A stretch of DNA of 64,000 nucleotides, taken from contig OX345636.1 of assembly GCA_947044365.1 (NCBI GenBank), positions 24,027,466-24,091,465 of the forward strand. Reading direction: 5' to 3'. The notes below the pieces were generated by a model. The model was not told where the DNA came from and did not search any database. It was given only the letters and a program-made list of their open reading frames with translations. Positions 23,286-32,219 of this stretch are shown here, piece by piece. Each line of letters starts with the position of its first letter. The stretch's first letter is position 1. Source of the DNA: Petrosia ficiformis. Taxonomy: Eukaryota; Porifera; Demospongiae; Haplosclerida; Petrosiidae. Both the position numbers and the translations under genes were made by a program.

Positions 23286-23862
23286 AGTCTCACACACATG
23301 TCCACCCACACACACACACACACAGCATACTCTGTCTTTTACTCCCTCCCTACCTCCATCTTCCCTCCTTCCCTCTCTCCCTCTCTCCCCCCTTTCTTTT
23401 TTATACTCTGTATTTTTCATGTACATGTAACTTGTCGTAACACTCAAAATCCAAGGTTTCATTTAGAAAATTTGTGCGAAACGTGAATTTGAAAGACTTT
23501 GAGGGGGTCGACATACAGGGTTGTTGTAGTATGCATATTGGCAAACAAATTCCAAGGGGAGGCAAAACTATAGCAAGTGGTGGGTAAATGCCCCACCCCT
23601 CCCTCTATGAGCGAAACCCTGAATACATATAATGCCATACATGTGTTCACGATCCAGATTTACGATGTTCTTTATTGAAGTACAATGTACTTGTACAGTG
23701 TACATGCATATGTGCAACTGTACATGTACTTGTGTGGTATACATGTACATGTATATAGCTATATGTACATGTATGTTCTATTTGCTGTACTGTAGTAACA
23801 GCTGACAGTATTACATGTACATGTACAATACTCATATTACCAGCTGGTTTCTTTAATTACAG
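23286..23862. repeat. Intron 5: (CA)n, CT tract, and a diverged insert
   Basis: A (ca)n run near 23307-23324 and a CT-rich tract precede a less repetitive block (about 23440-23625). That block contains 'tgggtaaatgccccacccct' and 'gagcgaaaccctgaa' and looks like a small inserted element. tacatgta islands follow. Confidence 0.5.
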
Positions 23863-23994
23863 ATTAAGTATTTCAATAACAAGATAATTTGTGATTTGGT
23901 TGAACAACAGCACAGTGGAGTTATAGCATTACTTGATGAAGCTTGCTTTCTTGTTGGAACTGTTACTGACAAAGTAATAAGTTTCCACTATTCT

Positions 23995-24445
23995 GTGTAT
24001 TTACATCCATCCATTCATCCGTCCACTCATCTATCAATCATATGTTCAATCCATCCATCCACCTATCCACTAACCTATCCATCCATCTATCCATTCATAC
24101 ATGTATGTTCAGTCCATCCATCTATCCTTCCACTCATCCATCCATTCATCTATCTACATGTACATCTATTTATCCACTCACCTATCCATCCATTCATCCA
24201 ATCCATTCATCCATTCATCCATCCATTCATCCATTCATCTATCCATCCATCCACCCATTCATTTATCCATCAACATGTACATCTATCTATCTACTCATCC
24301 ATCTATTGATCCATTCATCCATCTACATGTGCATCTATTTATCCACTCACCTATCCATCCATTCATCCAATCCATTCATCCATTCATCTATCCATCCATT
24401 CATTCATCCATTCATCCGTCCATTCATCCGTTTTTCTATCCATTC
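23995..24445. repeat. Intron 6: (ATCC/ATTC)n minisatellite
   Basis: About 450 bases of 'atccattcatcc'-type repeats fill the intron. A longer period beginning 'tacatgtacatctatttatc' recurs about every 140 bases. Frames rich in Ser/Ile/His/Pro are artefacts. Confidence 0.95.
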
Positions 24446-24694
24446 AGCATTTCCTTCATGCAATGGATGAGAAATTTAAAGGACATGATCACTACAGCAG
24501 TAGACAGGTATGGTTATTTGTGGAATCGAAATCTTCATGTACAATTTACATGTACATGTATATACATGTACTCATATACATGTATAATAATACTACTAAA
24601 TTTGCTCTTTTCCTTACAGTTGGACTTTTCTGAAAAAACTCTTCAGAGAGACGAACAGTTTAGAATACGACATTATGCAGGAGATGTAGTGTAA

Positions 24695-25060
24695 GATTAT
24701 ACCTAGACCATGTATACATGTACACATGTACATGTAACTATAACCTCGATAGACCATGTACATGTACTTTGTATACACGTACATGTACATGTAACTGTAA
24801 CATAGACCATGTATACATGTACATGTATCTATAACATTGATAGACCATGTATACATATACATGTATCTATAACCTTGATAGACCATGTAAACATGTACAC
24901 GTAACCTTAACCTTGATAGATGATGTACATGTACATGTAACTATAACCTTGATAGACCATGTATACATGTACATATAAATGTAGTTTACATATATAACCT
25001 AGTCTAATGGAATCACATGTACATTGTATATACATGTACATGTATGTACATGTACATGTA
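24695..25060. repeat. Tandem 'gatagaccatgtatacatgt' repeat
   Basis: Six or more copies of a ~55-base unit with 'cttgatagaccatgtatac' and 'atgtacatgtaactataac'. It directly follows the last visible myosin exon, where further exons would be expected, and runs into the first hammerhead ribozyme. Confidence 0.85.
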
Positions 25061-25135
25061 CAGGGATACACCATGCTGATGAGACCCAATAGGTCGAAAC
25101 AATCTGATCAGTCTGATTGTCCATGGTTTGCCCTG
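25061..25135 (+). ncRNA. Hammerhead ribozyme, type I (copy 1)
   Basis: The plus strand holds every element of a type I hammerhead. Stem I is CAGGG (25061-65) and CCAUG (71-75) against CAUGG (122-126) and CCCUG (131-135), with an internal loop AUACA/UUUG. The core CUGAUGA is at 76-82. Stem II is GACC/GGUC (83-86, 92-95) with loop CAAUA. GAAA is at 96-99. Stem III has six pairs (99-104 with 115-120) and a 10-base loop. The cleavage triplet GUC ends at 25121, so self-cleavage is predicted between 25121 and 25122. In animals such motifs occur in retrozymes and Penelope-like elements and cut transcripts to unit length. Activity is inferred, not shown. Confidence 0.9.
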
Positions 25136-25184
25136 AAAATGTCACATTTACACAAAATCTGTATCTACAAATAATTCTGACATG

Positions 25185-25915
25185 AGTCAAGCACTTTAAA
25201 TGTGCAGTGCTTCAAAGCACTTTAAGCACATTTTTTGAAATGCTTGGAGAGTGCTTTGAAGCAATTTTTAGCCACAAGCACTTGTGCATGAGCTTGCACT
25301 TAAGCACATTATAGCATTAGTGCACATTATAAGCACTTTTAAGCGCAAAGGCTTGAAGTGCTTTATACAAATTTAATCAATACTGGTAATCAGTATATGT
25401 GTGTTTGTAAATTGTACAAAGGCCCAATTCAGCAGTTCTATTCACACTAATTCAGCTACTATTTCACATGTGGAAATAATTCTTTTAATTCTTTTGACAG
25501 CTGCTTTTTTCACACTTTGAGACTGCTCTTTTCACTGAGAAAAAGCTACCTACTGTTTTAATAACCCTCAGTCTTTGGAAGGCATCTTTTAAGGCCATAT
25601 GTAAACACTGTGATGAGACCATATCTGGATCTACTAAAGTTTCAACTAATTAGATGAAGCACATGGTAAGATTGATACAGTACTAGTAGTACACTATGTA
25701 GACTAGTCTAGTAGCAGTAATTGTAGTACTAAAATTTACAAAAATTCACATCAGTTGATTTTATGATATATTTTCTGTCACATTGTTTTCTTCATAGAGA
25801 AACTGTCATCCTCTGAAGCTAGGAAGTGTATATTTGGTCAAAAAGTGCTTGTGTTTGTGCTTCAAGCCCTTTGAAAGTACTTAAAATTGTGCTTCAAGCT
25901 TCAAGCACTTTATTA
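25185..25915 (+). mobile_element. Non-autonomous hAT-like element with BED-finger remnant
   Basis: Clusters of AAGCACTT/AAGTGCTT lie at both ends (25190-25370 and 25838-25910). Between them, 25555-25670 reads LWKASFKAICKHCDETISGS, then TKVSTN, a stop, and MKHM. This is a BED zinc finger: W, C-x-x-C, and the start of the H part, with the stop where family members often have Leu or Trp. The octamers may be transposase binding sites. No catalytic domain remains. Confidence 0.55.
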
Positions 25916-25924
25916 ACCATGTAC

Positions 25925-26110
25925 TGTATGTCTACAAATAGATTCGGAAGTTTCTTGTGTATGGGCCTATACAATGTAGTGTGTTCACCATTGAGAATAT
26001 ACATTAATAAAAGAGGTAATGCTGTCAGTGGCCCAGAGAGAGAAGTGGCAAATGTCAACTTCATTGGGTCAATAGTGTGCTATATGAGCTTAGTTTATGC
26101 TTGCCTATGT
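25925..26110. repeat. Diverged copy of an intronic repeat
   Basis: This segment matches 20885-21060 in order: 'atgggcc', 'tgt(g)tg..ccattg', 'aattaatgctgt' or 'ggtaatgctgtcagtgg', and 'cccagagaga'. It is a dispersed non-coding repeat. Confidence 0.45.
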
Positions 26111-26527
26111 AAATTTCCACCTTAGGTTCTTCACCTGTATTGGTTATGTTACAATAAACCTGTATTTTTAAAAAATATCTCAAAGCAACCAGGGTCCATG
26201 TGTGTGTCTGTGTTTGTGTCTTTGTATGTGTATGACATCAAGTTAATGCTGTCAGATCTAGATAATGCTACATGTTGATCTGACATAATTTCATATCAGC
26301 CTTCATAATCCTCTTGCCATACAAACATGTACCTCTTTATCCTAGGAAGAATCCTTAAGTGGTCTTCATTCACCTACAAAACACAAATATAAGGTTTTAT
26401 GAATATATCTGTAATAGTTGAGTATAACAACCCACATTCTTGTTTTGTGGCTTTGTCAAAACAGTTTTTGACATCCCTACATTTTTATTGGAAATGTTTT
26501 TTTTATATAATATAATGCATGTATATA

Positions 26528-26587
<60 letters not shown>

Positions 26588-27935
26588 CTCTTCTATATGT
26601 TACTACGTAGTACTCTTCATAGCTCATTAATAATTAATATTGTACTCTTCTATATGTTACTAGTACTCTTCATAGCTCATTAATAATTAATTTTGTACTC
26701 TTCTAAAACAACACTACTAGGTAGGTCCTTAGGTAAGTAAACCTTTCCAAGATTTTTCACCAATAATCATATATAATTAGTGGGTGAGGCACTCTGCATG
26801 TGGAGTCAGGCTCAGAGGCTACTACTCAGAGTCATATATACTAACCACAGATTACATGCTTGAGTGAGAAGAAATACACCTGTACATGTACCTAATGTAC
26901 TGTGACAATCACTACTATCATCTGGTGGTGTATAAATTTTGAGACCACAATGATATTACACAGCCAACTGACAGAAAATTGACAGACAATTGACTGACAA
27001 CAAACTAAATCATGTATATAGTAATGAAGTCCACAGAAAAGCATACATGCTTGGATTTCATTACCTAAATATTTATCATCATAAATTATGGTATCATAGC
27101 CTTTTTATTAAATAGCTACTTTATCTTCATAACTATAATATGATGATTATTAGCTGTTTGTTATATGAATACTTGAAAATTATCTAGATACATTGAACTG
27201 GGTTTAATGTCATGACTTTTGACCATGACATATATGTTCACCTTCATTTTGAAGTGGTTTGACAAAATGTAATTGTCTACAGCTAGTTGCCATGGCAATA
27301 GAGTCTAAAATAGTCATAGTCAATTCATCCATTAATGCATTTTTAGTGTGTTAGTCCACTAGTCCATTCAACTACCCCACATACATCATACATTCTCCAT
27401 TCATTTTTAGGAGCCATTGTGTGTGCTGTATGACTTGTCTTTCTTTTTCTGGTGATGTGTTATTATCGAGGCAGAAAAAAAAAGATATATTGAAAGATTC
27501 TTGTGGTATATATGTAAAGAGATATAGACAGACAATTAGTGAAATAGTAAGTAAACACACACACATGCATGTATAGGTCTCCAGAGATCAAAATTTGAAC
27601 AGTAACATTAAATAAGGAACACATGTGGAATCATTTATATTTCGTTGAACAAAACAGAAACTGGAATTTAGTCACATGTAATGTCTATGATCAATCTCAT
27701 TCTCTTTGGAATGTTAATTCTTTGTTGCCAGCAAACCCTAGTGTACCTTATTGAACAGTTTATATAATATATATTATTTCATGAAAGTATGTTAGAAATA
27801 TTTCTTTCTAGTGACAGTGACATTACATAAAAAAAAAAAATCTTAATGGATCAAGCCATATAATTATCAGTCACATTAGATATTACTAAAAAAAATCCTA
27901 ATGGGCTCAAGCCATATTTATAATAATGATTTGAT
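26111..27935. other. Intergenic with simple repeats; no gene seen
   Basis: A (TA)n run sits at about 26528-26580. A short duplication of 'tgtactcttctatatgttac' occurs at 26585-26700. Two diverged copies of an 'aaaatc(t/c)taatgg..tcaagccata' unit sit at 27830-27915. No coding region or RNA gene could be supported. Confidence 0.5.
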
Positions 27936-29412
27936 TCACAGATTAGTAGTCTCTCTTGGTTTTTTACATATTGACAGCAGATGATTTATAGCACAACACA
28001 TAGATTTTTTTGAAAGTGCTCCATCACCACCCAAAGAAGTTGCTGTAATGTATGTACCATTCTGATTGATTTGTACTTCGATGTGTACTGCTCCTGTAAC
28101 TTTGTGGATATAAAGGCCATGCCCTTTAAGTGGCAATACGATTTGTTTACCTTTACATAACCTTCTCAGGAGTTTTGCTTGCATCGAGAACAATATTGCA
28201 GCCACCAACTGCCCAGCTTTAATGGGTATTATTGATCCACTTTTGTAAGATGTGTTGGGGGAAGGCTGATATGCATGTTCTACTCGAACACTTTCACCGC
28301 TTGTGTCAGATGACCATTCAGCTTCATCATCATCCCCCAGACTATGTGACACATTTATAGGTATCGATTTAAAAATAAAATCGGGTGAACCCTTGAATAA
28401 GAATCCATTGCTTGATATACCACTTGGTAACTTTCCTCCCAAGGTTGCATGTTTACCTCTATAATGGACATATAAATTTCCGTCAAAGTCATCAATTCCT
28501 TTACGTAAACCATAAAATAGACGTGTTGTCCACGTATCTTCGTCGTAGTCATTCGCCACCATATTTGTTGCACCTCCGGAAAAAAACCGTGAAAGTTCAC
28601 AAGAATTGGTATCTATATATTCATTTAATTCACTTAAGTCCATTCTAGCAGCAGATGCTCTATCTGATTCTACATGTTCAGCTATTATCTCATTATAGCA
28701 GAGCTTCAGCTTATCATTGCCATTGTAATATGGAAGTAAGTAGTCATGATTTTCATGTTGACACTTGGGTAGTGAAACTGTACGCTCACTTATACTTTTA
28801 GCACATCGTGCAATCATGCCAAATTTTACTTTGGAAAATGCCATGTAACTAGTGTGGTGGTACATATAAATTGGATTATCCTCAAATCGACAAATTTCGA
28901 AGTATCCTAGTCGAGGTGATGTCAAGATTCCCCTATCATATAATTGAGTGATATCGTTTTTAATTTTATCAAAATTTGTACGAAACAGTAGAGGTAGGGT
29001 GGGTTTTGTCCCACTTTTCAATTCAATTTTATCATTGTGAGAAATTGTTTCTGGAAGTTCGGTGAAATTATCCAATGGAGATTCTGAAATTATGAGTACA
29101 CTTCCAAAATATATAAATTTTAGCTGTTTTATCTGAAAAAAAGCAAGATAGGGTGGAATAAAATTATTGTTTTGTAAGAACCTAGTAGCTAGCTATAAAG
29201 ACAAGGCAGTGTCTACAGACAGGGGTACTAGAAAAACAAATAGAAACTTTTAATTAAAAGTGCCAATAAATATTGTACTATTTCCTAGGAGAAACCTATC
29301 TTTGACTAGTATTGTTGTAGCTATCAATTAACGTTTATCTATTACTTACAGGCTCTGTTTTTCTTCTCTTTGAGCGAGGTGGATCTTCTTGGGGTGAAAT
29401 TGTTTCCGACAT
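27936..29412 (-). CDS. Intact two-exon orphan gene, 419 residues
   Basis: Exon 1 (29412-29350) encodes MSETISPQEDPPRSKRRKTE plus P and ends at GTAAGT. RSKRRK is a likely nuclear localisation signal. Exon 2 (29132-27936) follows a strong polypyrimidine acceptor (gctttttttcag) and continues in phase 0 for 398 codons. There are no stops or frameshifts. Features: LPLLFRTNFDKIKNDITQLY, an acidic segment EDTWTTRLFYGLRKGIDDFD, KGSPDFIFKSIPINVSH, an acidic linker (GDDDEAEWSSDTSGE) and a C-terminal strand IHIEVQI... spelled VHIEVQINQNGTYITATSLG. An E...GxPD arrangement recalls PD-(D/E)XK nucleases but the final ExK is not evident. I recognise no family with confidence. Intactness amid decayed elements argues for recent selection. 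Confidence 0.7.
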
Positions 29413-29669
29413 CAATCTGAGAAAACATTGGGGGGGGAGAGAGATACTATGATACGCATGCATAAGAGGATCAGAAAACTGAAAAAGTGAGGATTTATAT
29501 AAGTAACTATAATAAACGCACAAGGAACTAACCAAAATGTTCAGAGAGACCGGTAATAATCTTTCTTGTAGTCAGATTTAGCTTCAAACTTTCAATTTCC
29601 AAATTTCCAAATTTCGCATGGTTAATTGGTTATTCCAAACGACGTACACCACTTTTATATCAACGGAGG

Positions 29670-29702
29670 TATGATCATGTGAGCACAGCTCACATGATCA
29701 TA
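29670..29702. repeat. Perfect 15-bp palindrome upstream of the orphan gene
   Basis: 'tatgatcatgtgagc' is followed by 'aca' and its exact reverse complement 'gctcacatgatcata'. It lies about 260 bases 5' of the orphan gene start. It may be a protein-binding site or a transposon footprint. Confidence 0.7.
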
Positions 29703-30019
29703 TCCATTATTAATTGATTAATTAATTAATAATAATAATAATTTATTTTTTGGATTAAATAATATAGACAATACTACAGCCTTATACCCATACATGGCAG
29801 GGTAGATTTAGACATTGAATCTTTATAATTGCAATTCTATGATAGCATATTGATAATTTGGTTGAAGAATATATATCAAGCCTATCAGGCACACCACATT
29901 GACATAAATTTGCAGGAGTTGCTAGGTGTGAGGGTTTAAATTAGTATTGAAATGATACTAATGATATTCACACAGTATCCATCAATCTTCATGCAATCAG
30001 ATGTGTTATAACTTTGTAA

Positions 30020-30107
30020 GGGCAACTGTGGACAATCTGAATTATAATTATACATACACTGATCAGATTGTTTCGACCTATTGGGTCTCATCAGCACAGT
30101 GTATCCC
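30020..30107 (-). ncRNA. Hammerhead ribozyme, type I (copy 2)
   Basis: Read on the minus strand. Stem I is GGG (30107-105), internal loop AUAC, then ACUGUG (100-95), pairing with CACAGU (30030-25) and CCC (22-20). CUGAUGA is at 94-88. Stem II is GACC/GGUC with loop CAAUA. GAAA is at 74-71. Stem III has nine pairs, ACAAUCUGA (71-63) with UCAGAUUGU (40-32), around a 22-base loop. The triplet GUC ends at 30031, so cleavage is predicted between 30031 and 30030. The core equals copy 1, while stem I (ACUGUG/CACAGU against CCAUG/CAUGG) and stem III length differ yet still pair. Activity is inferred. Confidence 0.9.
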
Positions 30108-30115
30108 AAATTCAC

Positions 30116-30142
30116 AATACATTGTGCAGAATGATGCACAAT
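30116..30142. repeat. Hairpin next to ribozyme copy 2
   Basis: 'acattgtgc' and 'gcacaatgt' pair perfectly around an 8-base loop, just 5' of the ribozyme on the minus strand. It could be part of the same mobile RNA or a chance hairpin. Confidence 0.5.
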
Positions 30143-30199
30143 GTATGTTATATAATAATTATTATGAAAGGTTTCTATGTAGTACTATGTCTAGTACCT

Positions 30200-31440
30200 C
30201 CAGAGGTACTGGTAATAGATACAGCTTTCAGATTGGACTGAAAAACTGAAATACTTACTCTATGTTTCAGATGAGTCAGAAGAGATATAAATTTACCATT
30301 TCTAGTACAGTCAGCACCTCCAGAATCAAAGTAGAATGTGCTATAGTAAATGCAGGTAGACAACATACATACATGCATGCATGTGTGACAGTTATTTTCA
30401 TTATATGCGACTGTCTACACAAAAACCAGGCTTTGGTGACAAAATTTCAAAATTGATTTTTTGCTTTGCATTTTGACAAATGGCATGATGTGGCATGCTC
30501 TGGTAGTTGATCTGAGGATTCCCATAACATTTCTCAAGTATTATTGTATTCAACTGGATGGTGATTACAAAGGATATCAAAAGATTTGCAATACTGTATC
30601 TGATTACATCCTAAAGTCCTAACTATAACTAAATCTTAGGTTTCTTGTTTTCCTGTTCCCTTAATTTTCCACCATTACATATAATTCTTTTCATACTAAA
30701 CAGTTGTCTTATTAAGCAGAGCGCGTAGGCGGAGGGTTATAGTAATCGGTTTGTGTGTGTGTGTGTGTGTGTCTGTCTGTGTGTTACCACGTAATAATTC
30801 TCATAATATATAGATCATGTTAGTTCATTACAAATGTCTTGTTGCCTTGACAACAGTGATGCAATAGTACTTTTATTACATTTTTGTGGCTGTACCAGAT
30901 AGGTTATGGGCAACCTATTATCTCGCGAGCTACCTCTAGACAGGGAGATATCCATCACATATAAATTATAATTAATTAAATTATTATGTGGTTACAGGAA
31001 TGTACAAAAGTTTATCACACTATATTATGTAATTTGACTGTAAGTAATACAGTTATTATACTAGTTCAAAGCAGTATAGCTGATGGAGAATCATTCTTAG
31101 TCATCTTCCATGTGTTTTTATATTTATCAGAAATAATCTTAGCCAGTCTAGCCACAAAAAAACTTTCTCAACCAACTTTAAACTTTATATAAACAACAAA
31201 TTCAAATTTAAGCTTGTTACTTTCTCTCTTGCATCTCATTTATTTAATTGTTGCAATTGCAACCTATCCTTAAGCTACAGCGGCGAGGCCATGCACCAAA
31301 GGTGCTTCATTGCAAAGAGGAGTCATTAAGAGACAGCCAGTCACATACTTCATTAGACAAAAGAAGATGGATCTAGCCAACCCTTTTTGATAGCTTCTAG
31401 TGCATGTACATGGTATGTCATACTCATACCCATACTACAT
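30200..31440. other. Intergenic; dispersed repeats, no gene supported
   Basis: It contains the 'gcgtaggcggagggt' repeat with (tg)n at 30722-30785. A possible exon, MSQKRYKFTISSTV.., lies at 30272-30358 between an AG and a GT but has no partner exons. A hairpin 'gataggtt..aacctatt' lies near 30898. Nothing else was recognised. Confidence 0.4.
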
Positions 31441-31467
31441 AAATGTATTGTCATAGAGACTCATACC

Positions 31468-31631
31468 CAAGGGTGTGGAAATAGTGAGCTAATTGCCGGA
31501 CATCCTGGCTTGTTTTCACTACTCTTGTCCTGCTCCCCATATACTTTGTATACAGTTCAGTTTTAATTTCCCGGACATTCACTAGATTTATCGGACAATG
31601 TCCTGCATGACTGGCTGTTTCCACACCTCTG
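31468..31631. mobile_element. 164-bp hAT-type MITE with 8-bp target duplication
   Basis: The right end read inward starts cagaggtgtggaaac; the left end is caagggtgtggaaat, an inverted pair with a hAT-like start. The octamer ctcatacc flanks it on both sides (31460-31467 and 31632-31639). It sits in a local 'ctcatacccatactacataa' repeat, so the duplication could partly reflect that repeat. The body has no coding content. Confidence 0.7.
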
Positions 31632-31734
31632 CTCATACCCATACTACATAAATGTATTGTCATACAGACACATACCCATACTACATAAATGTCACACTCA
31701 TACCCATACTAGATACATGTACTTTGACTATACT

Positions 31735-32216
31735 AACACAGTTCCTCACTTCTTCATCTTCATCATCTTCTTCATATCGACCTCTTCGTGGTTAATCCCT
31801 TATGAGCTCTCTTCTCTTTCATTCTTCTCTGTTGGCTTTCAAGACGTTGTTCCTCTTGCTAACAAGTATACAAATGAGTAACAAATACATGTTTTATTTA
31901 GTACCTTAATCATTTCATTTCTACAAGACTCGGGATCTTTTTCTACAACTGGTAACACTCTGATTTTCTGTTATAGATAAACATGTATACATGCCATATG
32001 TACAGTATATGACAATTGGATATATATGTATGTAATGATTGATGGATAGACAGACAGATAGGTAGAATGACAGTCAGATAGAGATACAGTGTAGATTTTA
32101 CCTGAGCTTTTGAAAATTGGTCAACTATAGATAATGTCATTTTTCTATGAGTTTGGTAGAGTGAGGTCGAAATGTTATCTTGTTTTTACAAACAGCCTGA
32201 CCTTGTAATCCAGTAC
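31735..32216 (-). pseudogene. LEO1: LEO1 (Paf1 complex) C-terminal fragment, frameshifted
   Basis: Exons run leftwards at 32216-32102, 31967-31905 and 31858-~31735, with GT..AG ends. They read GTGLQGQAVCKNKITFRPHS, MTLSIVDQFSKAQ, KIRVLPVVEKDPESCRNEMI plus K, then QEEQRLESQQRRMKEKRAHK and RYEEDDEDEE. This is the conserved LEO1 run TGLQGQA..FRPHST..KMTLS..KIRVLP..DPE..R.EMIK..ESQQRRM. LEO1 is a nuclear subunit of the Paf1 elongation complex. Frameshifts separate FRPHSTK from MTLS, and GLT from RYEED; about seven residues before ESQQRRM are missing. The N-terminal half was not found. It is a decayed duplicate, or a gene with assembly errors. Confidence 0.8.
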
Positions 32217-32219
32217 CTG

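Larger units (their letters stand above)
19571..24690 (+). pseudogene. Class I myosin motor domain, eight exons, incomplete
   Basis: Exons: 19571-19739, 20617-20766, 21865-21984, 22368-22586, 23057-23282, 23863-23973, 24448-24507 and 24620-24690, all GT..AG. They encode, in order, [29 protein letters not shown] (switch I), [36 protein letters not shown], the switch II strand [40 protein letters not shown] and FRIRHYAGDVV. This closely follows myosin-ID/IG-type heads (actin-based ATP-driven motor). Exon 5 is 226 bases; the frames before (INDNHKFTE) and after ([10 protein letters not shown]) differ by one base at the ggg near 23122, a frameshift. No exon for the P-loop, actin-binding, converter, IQ or tail regions was found. 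It is either a partial duplicate or a gene damaged in place or in assembly. Confidence 0.8.

Noticed and set aside
23440..23660. 'gcgaaac' and 'gagcgaaaccc' as further hammerhead pieces
   Set aside because: No CUGAUGA core or GUC triplet lies at the right distance on either strand.
23896..24470. Ser/Ile/His/Pro repeat 'proteins' of up to 197 codons
   Set aside because: They read through an (ATCC/ATTC)n intron minisatellite; the small real exons are 23863-23973 and 24448-24507.
25061..30107. The two ribozymes as long terminal repeats of one retroelement
   Set aside because: They are in opposite orientation and their flanks do not match, so they are not direct terminal repeats.
30272..30358. 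Exon-like MSQKRYKFTISSTV... between AG and GT
   Set aside because: No partner exon on either side and no recognisable domain, so chance is likely.
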